Origin: Terripilifer sp031921685
Lineage (GTDB): Bacteria > Pseudomonadota > Alphaproteobacteria > Rhizobiales > Beijerinckiaceae
Direction of reading: 5' to 3'
NCBI RefSeq assembly: GCF_031921685.1
Contig: NZ_JAPDHU010000002.1
Location: 1,240,001-1,304,000, forward strand
Length of the DNA: 64,000 nt
The position numbers and the translations under genes are program-made. Below are positions 8,563 through 17,621 of this stretch, piece by piece. Position 1 is the stretch's first letter, and the number at the start of each line of letters is the position of its first letter. The notes beneath the pieces were generated by a model, which had not been told where the DNA came from, did no database searches, and worked only from the letters and a program-made list of their open reading frames with translations.

Positions 8563-9762
8563 ATGTTGGAAGCGCCGCCCTCGGATGACCGTCTCAAAAT
8601 AATCCACGTCTTCCGCGCTCCGCTCGGCGGCCTTTTTCGGCATGTCCTGGATCTCACCCGCGCGCAGATCGAACGCGGCCATCACGTCGGCATCATCTGC
8701 GATTCTCTGACGGGCGGAGACCGGACCGACTCGGTGCTGGCGGAACTCGCCCCTCGTCTTGACCTTGGCCTTGTTCGCCTCCCCATGCGGCGCAACCCGC
8801 ATCCCACCGACATCGGCAATCTGGCACGAATCCGCAAATTGATGCGGCATTTGCAGCCGGACGTGATTCACGGCCACGGGTCCAAGGGCGGCCTTTACGC
8901 CCGCTTGCCGGGGTTCCTGCCCGGCGCCGCGCCGGCGATTCGCGCCTACACGCCCCATGGCGGCAGTTTCAATTATCGCCCCGGCAGCTATCTGCACCGA
9001 ATCTATATGGCGACCGAATCGGTGTTGGCCCGGGCCACCGACATTTTTCTGTTCGAAAGCGCCTTCATCCAGAGCTGCTTCATCCGCTACGTCCATGCGC
9101 CCGGCGCCTTCACCCGGGTGATTCCCAATGGAATCAGCGAGGCGGAATACGTGCCCGTGACCGCCAATGCGGATGCCGCCGACTTTCTCTATGTCGGCGA
9201 ACTGCGCTCGGCCAAGGGCATCGACACCCTGCTCGACGCTCATCTGGAGTTCGAACTGCGCACCCACCGGCGCATCCGAACGGTGCTCGTCGGTTCCGGC
9301 CCGGACAAGGAGGAGCTGCAGGCGCAGGCCTTGCGCAACGGGCTCAACGGGCGTGTCACCTTCCCCGGCCCGATGCCGGCACGCGAGGCCTTCCGTCTCG
9401 GCCACACTCTCATCGTCCCGTCCCGCGCCGAATCGCTGCCCTATATCGTGCTCGAGGCGGCCGCCGCCCGCCTGCCGATGATTTCGACCTCGGTCGGCGG
9501 CATTCCGGAAATCTTCGGCCCCTATGCCGGCCGGCTGATTCCCAGCAACGAGCCCTCCACCCTGGCCTCGGCCATGATCGATCAGGCTGGCAAATCGGAC
9601 GGCGCCATCGCCCGCGAGGCGGGCCTGCTGGCCGACTACGTCGCCTCTCGATTCACCATTCATCAAATGGTCGACGCGGTGATCGAAGGCTACCGGGCCG
9701 CCTTGGCCAGAAAATTGCCCAGCATGGGAGATAATGGCCGAACCACGGCCTTGGCGTTCTAA
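8563..9762 (+). CDS. glycosyltransferase family 4 protein
   Basis: The 399-residue GT-B glycosyltransferase opens with KIIHVFRAPLGGLFRHVLDL and has a DVIHGHGSKGGL acceptor-domain motif around residue 105. The C-terminal Rossmann domain has VGELRSAKGIDTLL, VLVGSGPDKEEL and the nucleotide-sugar motif SRAESLPYIVLEAAAARLPM with the EX7E spacing seen in family 4. It transfers a sugar from a nucleotide donor to the growing lipid-linked repeat. Donor and acceptor cannot be told. It lies in the presumed wza-to-polymerase operon, 18 bases before the sugar-phosphate transferase gene. Confidence 0.88.
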   Translation: MLEAPPSDDRLKIIHVFRAPLGGLFRHVLDLTRAQIERGHHVGIICDSLTGGDRTDSVLAELAPRLDLGLVRLPMRRNPHPTDIGNLARIRKLMRHLQPDVIHGHGSKGGLYARLPGFLPGAAPAIRAYTPHGGSFNYRPGSYLHRIYMATESVLARATDIFLFESAFIQSCFIRYVHAPGAFTRVIPNGISEAEYVPVTANADAADFLYVGELRSAKGIDTLLDAHLEFELRTHRRIRTVLVGSGPDKEELQAQALRNGLNGRVTFPGPMPAREAFRLGHTLIVPSRAESLPYIVLEAAAARLPMISTSVGGIPEIFGPYAGRLIPSNEPSTLASAMIDQAGKSDGAIAREAGLLADYVASRFTIHQMVDAVIEGYRAALARKLPSMGDNGRTTALAF

Positions 9763-9780
9763 TATCGTACCGCAGAACAG

Positions 9781-11343
9781 TTGAACCGACCGGTCATGAA
9801 CACGTTCACCGTCGACGATATGAAACGGGTTGAACAGACGCCCCCGCTGACGCCTGAACAGCAGGCGCAGCAGGAGGAGCGTCGCGTCCGCATGGCGCGG
9901 CTCGCCGAAACCCTGGCCGGCAGCGACACGCGGCCAGCCTGGTCTCCCATTGTCCTGATCGGCCTGGTACGCCTGTTCGATTTCCTGGTGATCTGCGTCG
10001 CCGGCTTTGCCGTCCACGCCGTCTATGTACAGCCGGTGCGCGGCCTCGAAAGCTATTACGTTGCCGCGATTCCCACCGTCGCCTTTTTCGCCCTGATCCT
10101 GTTTCAGGCCTTCGAACTAAACACGATCGCCGCTTTCCGCGCGCCGATCGGCCGGGGCCTGCGCCTCGCCTGCGCCTGGCTTCTGGTTTTCCTCGCCGCC
10201 CTGTCCGTCACCTTCCTGTTCAAGCTCGAAGGCGCCTTCTCGCGCGTCTGGGCGGCCGGCTTCTTCGTCCTCGGCCTCGCTTTGCTCATCGCCGGCCGCA
10301 TCCTCGTCGCCGTCGGTGTGCGCTGGCTGACCCGGCGCGGCCAGCTCGACCGCCGCACCGTCATCGTCGGTGGCGGCGAAGCCGGCGCCGAACTGCTGAC
10401 CGCCCTGTCCCAGCAAAGGGATACGGGCCTGCGCATTTACGGCGTCTTCGACGATCGCGCCGATGACCGCACGCCCGATGTGGTGGCCGGCTATCCCAAG
10501 CTCGGCACCGTCGACGACCTGCCCGAATTCGCCCGCCACGCCAAGGTCGATCTCGTCATCCTGTCTCTGCCGATCACCGCCGAACAACGCGTCCTGCAGA
10601 TGCTGCGCAAGCTGTGGGTGCTGCCGATCGACATCCGCCTGGCCGCCCATGCCAGCAAATTGCGGCTGCGTCCCCGCTCCTATTCCTGGATCGGCGACGT
10701 GCCCGTGCTCGATGTCTTCGACCGGCCGATCGTCGATTGGGATCTGGTGCTGAAGTCGGCGTTTGACCGCATCGTCGGCGCCCTGTGCCTCCTCGTCCTG
10801 TCGCCGGTGATGCTGGCCATCGCCGTCGCCATCAAGCTCGATTCACGCGGCTCGGTGCTGTTCCGCCAGCAGCGCTATGGCTTCAACAACGAACTCATCG
10901 AAGTGTTCAAATTCCGCTCGATGTATTCCGACCAGCTCGACCCGACGATGAAGAAGATGGTGACGCGCGGAGATCCACGCGTGACCCGCGTCGGCCGCTT
11001 CATCCGCCGCACCTCGCTCGACGAACTGCCGCAACTGTTCAACGTCGTGCTCAAGGGCAATCTGTCCCTCGTCGGCCCCCGCCCCCATGCGGTGACCGCC
11101 AAGGCCGCCGACCGCGAATATGAGAAAGTGGTCGACGGCTATTTCGCCCGCCACCGTATGCGGCCGGGGATCACCGGCTGGGCGCAGGTGAACGGCCTGC
11201 GCGGCGAAACCGATACCCAGGACAAGATTCAGCGCCGCGTCGAATATGACCTGTTCTACATCGAGAACTGGTCGATCCTGTTCGACATGTACATCCTCGC
11301 GGTCACGCCCTTCGCGCTGCTGAAGGCGGAGAACGCCTATTGA
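9781..11343 (+). CDS. undecaprenyl-phosphate sugar phosphotransferase (WcaJ/HfsE type)
   Basis: The protein is up to 520 residues, with a first possible start TTG at 9781 and alternatives ATG 9796 and ATG 9820. The N-terminal half has four membrane segments and a CoA-binding-like Rossmann domain (RRTVIVGGGEAGAELL near residue 195). The C-terminal half is the bacterial sugar transferase domain: GSVLFRQQRYGFNNELIEVF, FKFRSMYSD, TSLDELPQLFNVVLKGNLSL, VGPRPHA and PGITGWAQVNGLRGET. It starts repeat-unit synthesis by moving a hexose-1-phosphate to undecaprenyl phosphate. It overlaps the next gene by four bases (TTGA). Confidence 0.92.
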   Translation: MNRPVMNTFTVDDMKRVEQTPPLTPEQQAQQEERRVRMARLAETLAGSDTRPAWSPIVLIGLVRLFDFLVICVAGFAVHAVYVQPVRGLESYYVAAIPTVAFFALILFQAFELNTIAAFRAPIGRGLRLACAWLLVFLAALSVTFLFKLEGAFSRVWAAGFFVLGLALLIAGRILVAVGVRWLTRRGQLDRRTVIVGGGEAGAELLTALSQQRDTGLRIYGVFDDRADDRTPDVVAGYPKLGTVDDLPEFARHAKVDLVILSLPITAEQRVLQMLRKLWVLPIDIRLAAHASKLRLRPRSYSWIGDVPVLDVFDRPIVDWDLVLKSAFDRIVGALCLLVLSPVMLAIAVAIKLDSRGSVLFRQQRYGFNNELIEVFKFRSMYSDQLDPTMKKMVTRGDPRVTRVGRFIRRTSLDELPQLFNVVLKGNLSLVGPRPHAVTAKAADREYEKVVDGYFARHRMRPGITGWAQVNGLRGETDTQDKIQRRVEYDLFYIENWSILFDMYILAVTPFALLKAENAY

Positions 11344-12521
11344 GCCCGCATGCGCTTAAATTCCGGGCGTTAGCCATGATGGCCGCAATCGGTGCCAGCC
11401 TGCCGGCATGGGCCGATGCGCCGCGGGTCAAGCTGACCCTGGCCGACGACACGCAGATCATGTTCGATCCAAAGCGCGATGCCTGCGACGGCCACGACGT
11501 GCCCGACGTCAACGCCCGCGCCTTTCGCGATGCCGACAACAAAGTCGTGATGTTCGCTTTGCACGACGTCAACCGTCCGCTGCGCGGCCAGGACCTTTCC
11601 CACCTCAAGCTCGATTGCAAGGTTGCCTTCAAGGCCGCGTTCAGCGCCGATCCCGCCGCCTACGATCATCAGAGCTGGATCGCCGCCACTTGGACCGACA
11701 ACGGCAAGGACATCGCCGCCGTGGTCCATCACGAATTTCATGGCGATCGTAACGGCCAATGCAACGTGCCGAAGGACAAGGCGACACTTGGCTGCTGGTT
11801 CAACACGCTGATCGGTGCGGCCTCCCATGATGGCGGCGCGACTTTCACCAAACAGACGCCCCCGGTGATCGCCTCGGCGCCCTTCCGCCAGGATGTCGAA
11901 CAAGGCCGCCATCGCGGCTTCTTCAATCCCTCGAACATCATCGCCTTGAACGGCAATCATTATTTCTTCAGCAATACCACCGGCTGGGCTGGTCAGCGTT
12001 ACGGCGCGTGCCTGTTTCGCAGTGCCGAGCCGCTGAAAGCCGGCTCCTGGCGCGCCTATGACGGCAAGGGTTTCACCATCCGCTACGCCGATCCTTATGG
12101 CCCGAAACAGCCCGCGCCCGCCCAATGTCAGCCCATCGCGCCCTTCCCCGTGGCGCCCGGCGCCATCGTGCGCCAACGCTCCAGCGGCGCCTGGATTGCC
12201 GTCGTGCAGGCATGGAAGGACGACAAGAGCTATCCGGTGCCCGGCTTCTATTACGCCACCTCGCGCGACCTGATCGCCTGGAGCGAGCCGCGCCTGCTGT
12301 TTGCCACCAAGACCTTGTTCGACAACGCCTGCGGCGCGGGCCGCCTCAACTCTTATCCATCGCTGCTTGACGAACAGGCGCAGACGCGCAATTTCGACGA
12401 TGTCGGCGACGAAGCCTGGCTCTACTATGCCTCGATGCGCGTCGACGGCTGTTCCCATACATCCGACCGCGTGCTGGTGCGCCGCAAGGTCACGATCAAA
12501 CCGGAGGCCGCGGCCCGATGA
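11340..12521 (+). CDS. secreted protein of unknown function in the polysaccharide operon, possible beta-propeller
   Basis: The 393-residue product starts with TTG overlapping the stop of the transferase gene, and a signal peptide ends near PAWADA. The mature part has blocks that read like propeller blades of glycosidase-like proteins: HQSWIAATWTDNGKDIAAVV, FFNPSNIIALNGNHYFFSN, FYYATSRDLIAWSEPRLLF and LNSYPSLLDE. There are several cysteines that could form disulfides. I do not recognise a named family. Its place between the initiating transferase and the polymerase, with four-base overlaps on both sides, suggests a periplasmic role in processing or trimming the polymer, but this is inference. 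Confidence 0.7.
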   Translation: MSPHALKFRALAMMAAIGASLPAWADAPRVKLTLADDTQIMFDPKRDACDGHDVPDVNARAFRDADNKVVMFALHDVNRPLRGQDLSHLKLDCKVAFKAAFSADPAAYDHQSWIAATWTDNGKDIAAVVHHEFHGDRNGQCNVPKDKATLGCWFNTLIGAASHDGGATFTKQTPPVIASAPFRQDVEQGRHRGFFNPSNIIALNGNHYFFSNTTGWAGQRYGACLFRSAEPLKAGSWRAYDGKGFTIRYADPYGPKQPAPAQCQPIAPFPVAPGAIVRQRSSGAWIAVVQAWKDDKSYPVPGFYYATSRDLIAWSEPRLLFATKTLFDNACGAGRLNSYPSLLDEQAQTRNFDDVGDEAWLYYASMRVDGCSHTSDRVLVRRKVTIKPEAAAR

Positions 12522-13813
12522 GCGACACCGCGACCTATCCGCAAAGCACCGGCGCCACGCCGCCGACCATGCGACGCAAGGTCGATCTCGAAAAAATCCT
12601 GCGTGTCGTCTTCGCACTCTTCGTCGCCGCCGGCAGCATTTCCATCATCGAACCCTCGCCGTTCGACTATCTGTCGTTCATCGTTCTTCCGCTCTGGCTG
12701 CTGCGCGGCTTCCGGCTCAATGTCGTGCTGATGCCGATGATCTTCCTGTGGGTGATCTACGACATCGCCGGCTTCGTCGCACTGATGCCCCATTGGAACG
12801 AGCCTGATCCACGGCTGTTTCAATTCCAGTCGCTCTATCTCGTCATCATGGGCATTTTCTTTGCCATGTTCTTTTCGGAGGAGACCGAAGAGAGACTGGA
12901 GCTCGGCCTGAAAGCCTTCACCTTCGGCTGTCTGGTCAGCTCCATTCTCGGCATTCTCGGCTATCTTGGCCTGTTCGGTCTCGCCGAATATACGACCATG
13001 TACGAAGGCCGCGTCAGCGGCACGTTCAAAGACCCGAACGTGTTCGGCTCCTACATGATCCTCGGCCTCGTCTATCTCGGCCATGGCATGATCACCGGCC
13101 GCATGCGCAACACATTGCTGGTCATGCTCGGCTTCGGCATCATCGCCGCCGGCGTGTTCCTGTCGTTCTCGCGCGGCTCCTGGGGCGCATCCGCCGTCGC
13201 TTTGCTGACGATGTTCGTCGCAACCTTTCTCACGGCAGAACAAGCTTCCGTCCGACGCCGCATGCTGCTATGGGCCGCTGCGGCATTCGCCATCATCTTC
13301 GTCGCCGTGATCGCCGTGCTCTCGATCGACACCGCACGTGAACTGTTTTTGCAGCGCGCCACCGTCACACAGGACTATGACGAAGGCCTCACCGGCCGCT
13401 TCGGCAATCAGCTTCGCTCTCTGCCGATGCTGCTCGATCTCCCGAACGGCTTCGGACCGCTCCGTTTCCGCTTGGAATTCTTCCTCGATCCGCACAATTC
13501 CTACATCAACGCCTTCGCCTCCTACGGCTGGATCGGCGGTTTCGCCTGGTTGATCTTGATCGCATCGACCTTCTTCATCGGCTTCCGCATGATGATCGTC
13601 AAATCACCGTATCGCAGCCTTGCCCACGTCTGCTGGCCCGCGCTCATGGTGTTGCTGCTGCAAGGCTTCCAGATCGATATCGATCACTGGCGCTGGGTCT
13701 TCCTCGGTTTCGGCATGGTGTGGGGGCTCGAAGCCGCTCGTGTCCGTTGGCAATGGCAACAGCGTCGCCCAACCGCCATCAGATCCATTCCAAATAATCC
13801 ACCTCAAAAATAG
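12518..13813 (+). CDS. O-antigen polymerase/ligase-like membrane protein (Wzy-like)
   Basis: The 431-residue protein has about ten to twelve membrane segments and a long periplasmic loop near residues 270-330. It carries the Wzy_C/O-antigen ligase pattern VSGTFKDPNVFGSYMILGL, then FLSFSRGSWGASAVALL, and in the loop FRLEFFLDPHNSYINAFASYGWIG. It probably polymerises lipid-linked repeats in the periplasm. It overlaps the preceding gene by ATGA and is the last gene of the operon. Its 3' end overlaps the convergent zinc-finger gene by ten bases. No Wzx flippase gene is present in the locus. Confidence 0.87.
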   Translation: MSDTATYPQSTGATPPTMRRKVDLEKILRVVFALFVAAGSISIIEPSPFDYLSFIVLPLWLLRGFRLNVVLMPMIFLWVIYDIAGFVALMPHWNEPDPRLFQFQSLYLVIMGIFFAMFFSEETEERLELGLKAFTFGCLVSSILGILGYLGLFGLAEYTTMYEGRVSGTFKDPNVFGSYMILGLVYLGHGMITGRMRNTLLVMLGFGIIAAGVFLSFSRGSWGASAVALLTMFVATFLTAEQASVRRRMLLWAAAAFAIIFVAVIAVLSIDTARELFLQRATVTQDYDEGLTGRFGNQLRSLPMLLDLPNGFGPLRFRLEFFLDPHNSYINAFASYGWIGGFAWLILIASTFFIGFRMMIVKSPYRSLAHVCWPALMVLLLQGFQIDIDHWRWVFLGFGMVWGLEAARVRWQWQQRRPTAIRSIPNNPPQK

Positions 13814-14109
13814 CGCGGGATCTTCCCATTGTGCGGGGTCTGATCCGGCAGGTCGATGAAGGTTTCGTCGACATAGCACCAGCCCCACCCTTCCGGCGGG
13901 TCGTAGCCTTCGATGATTGGATGACCAGTGGCCTTAAAATGGCCGGTCGCGTGCTTGTTCGGCGACTGATCGCAGCAGCCGACGTGGCCGCAGGCGCGGC
14001 ACACACGCAGATGCACCCACCAACTCCCGGTCTTTAAACATTCCTCGCAGCCCAGGGCGCTGGGCTTGACGGTCTTGATGCTGTCAGTGTGACGGCATTG
14101 AGCTGACAT
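13804..14109 (-). CDS. UBP-type zinc-finger protein
   Basis: This is a small protein of about 101 residues. Start ATG 14109 is chosen because GGAGG sits just upstream. It is little more than a UBP (ubiquitin-hydrolase-like) zinc finger: Cys5/His7, CEEC at 21-24, CRACGHVGCC at 37-46, then His53, His57 and His63, and a WCYVDETF C-terminal strand. In eukaryotes this fold binds the free C terminus of ubiquitin. Bacterial stand-alone versions are known but their ligand is not established. It lies between the convergent polymerase gene and an AraC regulator whose stop codon at 14125 is 15 bases upstream. Confidence 0.88.
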   Translation of the reverse strand: MSAQCRHTDSIKTVKPSALGCEECLKTGSWWVHLRVCRACGHVGCCDQSPNKHATGHFKATGHPIIEGYDPPEGWGWCYVDETFIDLPDQTPHNGKIPRYF

Positions 14110-14124
14110 GAAACCTCCAAACAA

Positions 14125-15063
14125 TCACAACTTTTGCATCATGGCCCGCCGCTCCCGCGCCGTCACGCCGAAGCGACGACGAAAGGCACGGCTGAAATAA
14201 GACAGATCGCCGAAGCCGACAGAATAGGCGAGTTCCGTCAACGAGCGGCGATACCCCGCCGTCAATTGCCTATCGGCCAGCAGCAGCCGCTGTTCCAGCA
14301 CATAGTCGCTGAACGTCGTGCCCTCACCGCGGAATAAAGTCTGTAGCGTGCGCGGCGCCAGGCCTGCCGCCTGCGCCACGTCGTTCAAGGACAATGCGGG
14401 ATCTGAAAGGCGAGCGCGGATGTGCTGACAGACGTGTTGGAAACGCGCCTGCCGCACGCTCTCACGCAAACCTTCGCCGCGTGTCGCGCCGAGCGCCAAG
14501 GCCAGCAGATCGACAAAGATTTCACTGGCCTGCGCCACCTCCGCCGGGCTCAATCGATCCGCCGTCGCGGCCAATGTCCTGGCGAAGGCGGTGAACAGAG
14601 CCCCCGCCCCGCTGTGCGACAGCGGCAAGGCCACGGCATCAACCGCGTCGGCGGCGCGCGCCAGGATCATCGCCCGTGGCACAATGAAACTGGTCAACGA
14701 CATTGCCGTCGGAAAATTCAGATCGAACGGCCGCGTACTGTCGAAGAACAGGCACTCGCCGATGGCGGGCTGCTGCTGCCTGTCGCCTTGAGTCAGAACG
14801 CACGCGCCACCCATATGCAGATTGACGTGGAAATGGTCACTGTTGTCGGCGCTCACCGAAGCGCGACTGCGACGCACCACATGGGTCTGCGACGTCACGT
14901 GATTGACGAGGAGCGGACCGGCCGCGACGCTGCTGATGCGTCCTTCAAACCCATCGGGCTCGTGACATTCCGTCCGCACTTTCAGGAAGGCATCGCAGAC
15001 CGCGTCGTTCCAGAAGGAGAAGCGCTCCCTGCCCCTGACATCGTCGGTCGACCAAACCCGCAT
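14125..15063 (-). CDS. AraC-family transcriptional regulator
   Basis: The 312-residue protein has an AraC-binding-like N-terminal domain (SFWNDAVCDAFLKV near residue 17; cupin-like to about 180). The C-terminal double helix-turn-helix covers about residues 215-310, with LSLNDVAQAAGLAPRTLQTL and LTELAYSVGFGDLSYFSRAF. The layout matches regulators with an AraC_binding_2 sensor, which respond to small aromatic or catabolic effectors. The effector is not known. It shares a 158-base divergent region with the alpha/beta hydrolase at 15222, which is a plausible target. Confidence 0.88.
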   Translation of the reverse strand: MRVWSTDDVRGRERFSFWNDAVCDAFLKVRTECHEPDGFEGRISSVAAGPLLVNHVTSQTHVVRRSRASVSADNSDHFHVNLHMGGACVLTQGDRQQQPAIGECLFFDSTRPFDLNFPTAMSLTSFIVPRAMILARAADAVDAVALPLSHSGAGALFTAFARTLAATADRLSPAEVAQASEIFVDLLALALGATRGEGLRESVRQARFQHVCQHIRARLSDPALSLNDVAQAAGLAPRTLQTLFRGEGTTFSDYVLEQRLLLADRQLTAGYRRSLTELAYSVGFGDLSYFSRAFRRRFGVTARERRAMMQKL

Positions 15064-15221
15064 GACGATCTCCCATCGGCCACGGCGGCGGGCAGCTTAG
15101 CCCGGTCGGCGCGAGGGGCAAAGGCAAGGATCCGGCGCCTGCGTCCAAAACCGGCAGCGCCTCTGTCCAAGTCGCCACGCACCGATCATGCTAGAGCCGG
15201 GAGCGGAGAGGGAGAATACCG

Positions 15222-15947
15222 ATGACACATTTCGTTCTGATTCACGGCGCCTGGCATACAGGCGAACATTGGGCGCCGGTCGCCAAACGGCTCGAACAAC
15301 TCGGCCACAAGGTCACCGCGCCAACGGTGCTGGGCCATGGCAAAGGGGTCAACAAAAACGTCACCCACGCCCAGCAGATCGACGATCTGGTCGCCCAGAT
15401 CAGCAAGGCGGATCTGAAGGACTTCGCGCTGGTCGGCCATTCCTATGGCGGCACGATCATCTCGCGGCTGGCGGAAGAAATTCCTGATCGCATCCGCCGG
15501 CTAGTATTTTGGAATGCCTTCGTGCCCCTGCCCGGCAACAGCCTCGACGATGAAACCCCGCCGCATTATCGCGCGCTGTTCAAGCAGCTCTCGGACGCCT
15601 CGGCCGATCGCACGGTGACGATGCCGTTTCCGATCTGGCGCGAAGCCTTCGTCAACGATGCCGACGAAGCCCTCGCCAAATCGTCTTACGAAACGCTGTC
15701 GTCGGAACCCTATCAGCCGCTGATCGACAAACTCGATCTCAAACGCTTCTACGAAACGAAAATCCCGAAAAGCTATCTGAACTGCACCGAGGACATCGCA
15801 CTCCCCCCCGGCGAATGGGGCTGGCACCCCCGCATGTCGAGCCGCCTCGGCCTCTATCGGCTGGTGCAGATGCCCGGCAGCCACGAAGTCATCTTCACCA
15901 ATCCGGTCGGTCTCGCCGACAAGCTGGTCGAAGCGGGCCGCGATTAA
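15222..15947 (+). CDS. alpha/beta-fold hydrolase (MES/salicylate-esterase-like)
   Basis: The 241-residue protein has the compact alpha/beta hydrolase layout of the plant-esterase-like group. FVLIHGAWHTGEHW forms the oxyanion segment at 4-17, VGHSYGG at 71-77 holds the nucleophile Ser74, and a C-terminal PGSHEVIF holds the likely catalytic His near residue 222. The substrate is unknown; small esters are usual for the group. ATG 15222 is preceded by GGAGAGGGAG. It is divergent from the AraC regulator and convergent with a glycosyltransferase gene, overlapping it by four bases. Confidence 0.85.
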   Translation: MTHFVLIHGAWHTGEHWAPVAKRLEQLGHKVTAPTVLGHGKGVNKNVTHAQQIDDLVAQISKADLKDFALVGHSYGGTIISRLAEEIPDRIRRLVFWNAFVPLPGNSLDDETPPHYRALFKQLSDASADRTVTMPFPIWREAFVNDADEALAKSSYETLSSEPYQPLIDKLDLKRFYETKIPKSYLNCTEDIALPPGEWGWHPRMSSRLGLYRLVQMPGSHEVIFTNPVGLADKLVEAGRD

Positions 15948-17149
15948 GCCAGCGCCTGCCGATAGATCGCCTCGATGGCGTCGAGGTGCCTATCCAAGGT
16001 CAGCGGCCGCGCCCAATAGCGCTCATAAGCGGCGCGCGACATGCGCGCCGCTTCGCCCTCATCGCTCAGGCGTCGCAGCGCCTCAGCCAAAGACTGCGCA
16101 TCGCCGGACTTGAACCACAGGCCGTTGACGCCATCCTCCACCGCCTCGCGGCCGGCACAGACATCCGAAACGATGACCGGCGTGCCCAGCGCCAAGGCTT
16201 CATAGACGGTGAGCGGCTGGCCTTCGTACCAGACCGAGGGAAACACCAGCGCCCGCGCCGCCCGCATATGGGCGCGCACAGCCTCCGACTTTTGCCAACC
16301 GAGGAAATTGGCCTGCGGATAGCGCGCCTTCAGTTCGTCCATCAGCGGTCCGTCACCGGCGATCACCGGCGCCACGCCGGCAAGGTCTGCGGCGGCACAG
16401 AAATGTTCGATCCCCTTCTCCCGCGACAACCGGCCGGCATAGAGAAAGCCTGTGCCCGGCTTCTCCTTGGGGCCGAGATCCTGCGCTTCGATCGGATTGT
16501 CGACCCGATGATAGACCGGATGCTTGGGCATATAGGGCCCCGACACCTCGTCTTGCAGCGCGCTGATGGTGATGACGTGGCCGATGGCCTCCTTCAGGCC
16601 GCTGTGATCGAGCACCACTTGCCGGCCGACCCGCACCAGTTTGCGGGCATAATTGCGCGAGTCGCAATTGGTGCCGATGCAGGACAGCGACAGCGGCACC
16701 CGGTGGCAGGTCACGGCTCTGGGATAGTCGTAAAAGCCGCCGTTCGGGCAGACCAGGAAGAATTCGTGCATGGTGTAGACGCACGGCAGCCCGGACCGTT
16801 TCAACGCCGCGCCGATCGAAGGCGACAACGCCTTCGGCCAAGCATGGACATGCACCACGGTTTCATGCCGGTCGAGCCCCGCCAGCGCCGCCTCCAGCCG
16901 CCGCTCGGCCGGCCGGTTCCAGATGATCTGAGTGAGGAAGCCGAGTTTTGATGGCGTCGTATCGATGTCAAACTGATCGAGGCAGATGACCGCGATGCCG
17001 GCCTGCTCCAGGCGCGGGTCGACCGGCCCGACGGCGGCGAAATAGGTCACCTTGCGGCCACGCGCCGCAAGCCCGAGCGCGCTTTCGATGGCGACTTTCG
17101 ATTGGCCGCCATTGATATAGGCGTGATCGGCGAGGATGAAGATATGCAT
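15944..17149 (-). CDS. glycosyltransferase family 4 protein
   Basis: The product has about 401 residues. ATG 17149 (MHIFILADHAYINGGQSKV) is the natural start, and the in-frame extension MRLVWTY is probably untranslated. GT-B features are an N-terminal GGQSKVAIESALGLAARG, then FLYAGRLSREKGIEHF near residue 225, APVIAGDGPLMDELKARYP, and PSVWYEGQPLTVYEALALGTPVIVSD with the family 4 EX7E pattern. The cysteine-containing middle segment (LSCIGTNCDSRNYARK) is seen in some glycosyltransferases next to capsule genes. It is not in the main polysaccharide operon but may serve the same or another glycan. Confidence 0.87.
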   Translation of the reverse strand: MHIFILADHAYINGGQSKVAIESALGLAARGRKVTYFAAVGPVDPRLEQAGIAVICLDQFDIDTTPSKLGFLTQIIWNRPAERRLEAALAGLDRHETVVHVHAWPKALSPSIGAALKRSGLPCVYTMHEFFLVCPNGGFYDYPRAVTCHRVPLSLSCIGTNCDSRNYARKLVRVGRQVVLDHSGLKEAIGHVITISALQDEVSGPYMPKHPVYHRVDNPIEAQDLGPKEKPGTGFLYAGRLSREKGIEHFCAAADLAGVAPVIAGDGPLMDELKARYPQANFLGWQKSEAVRAHMRAARALVFPSVWYEGQPLTVYEALALGTPVIVSDVCAGREAVEDGVNGLWFKSGDAQSLAEALRRLSDEGEAARMSRAAYERYWARPLTLDRHLDAIEAIYRQALA

Positions 17150-17264
17150 ATAAGTCCAGACGAGGCGCACGGTCAGCGTAGCGCCTGTACCCTGCGCCGG
17201 AAATCTTGATTCAAGATTGAGGCCGCCGCCCCAATCGGTCTTTGCTCAATCCAGGGAAATAACA

Positions 17265-17621
17265 ATGGCGTCATCCAGCCGCTTTTTCGTCCTGCTTGCC
17301 GGTCTGATGGGCGCCGCCGGCGTGGCTTTGGCCGCTGCCGCGACTCACACCGGCGCGCCGGAACTGCTCAATCCGGCCTCCAACATGCTGCTTTTCCACG
17401 CCGCCGCGCTACTGGCCCTGGCGTTGGGCGGCGGCTCGTCGCTCATGCTGCTGGCCGGCGGCGGCACACTTTTGCTCGGAACTGTGCTGTTTTCGGGCGA
17501 TCTGGCCATGCGGGCGCTGGCTGGCGTGCGGGCTTTTCCCATGGCGGCGCCCGCCGGCGGGGTGCTGATGATCCTCGGCTGGCTGGTTACGGGGCTTTGC
17601 GGGCTTTTCCACCGTCGTTGA
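17265..17621 (+). CDS. DUF423 family small membrane protein (YgdD-like)
   Basis: The product has about 118 residues. ATG 17265 fits the family start and has GGGA upstream; the frame stays open back to 17217. Four hydrophobic segments are seen, with FFVLLAGLMGAAGVALAAAA, a NMLLFHAAALLALAL segment and GTVLFSGDLAMRALAG followed by FPMAAPAGGVLMILGW. This is the DUF423 pattern of a conserved inner-membrane protein without a known function. It stands alone between a glycosyltransferase gene on the other strand and the RND efflux pair. Confidence 0.85.
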   Translation: MASSSRFFVLLAGLMGAAGVALAAAATHTGAPELLNPASNMLLFHAAALLALALGGGSSLMLLAGGGTLLLGTVLFSGDLAMRALAGVRAFPMAAPAGGVLMILGWLVTGLCGLFHRR

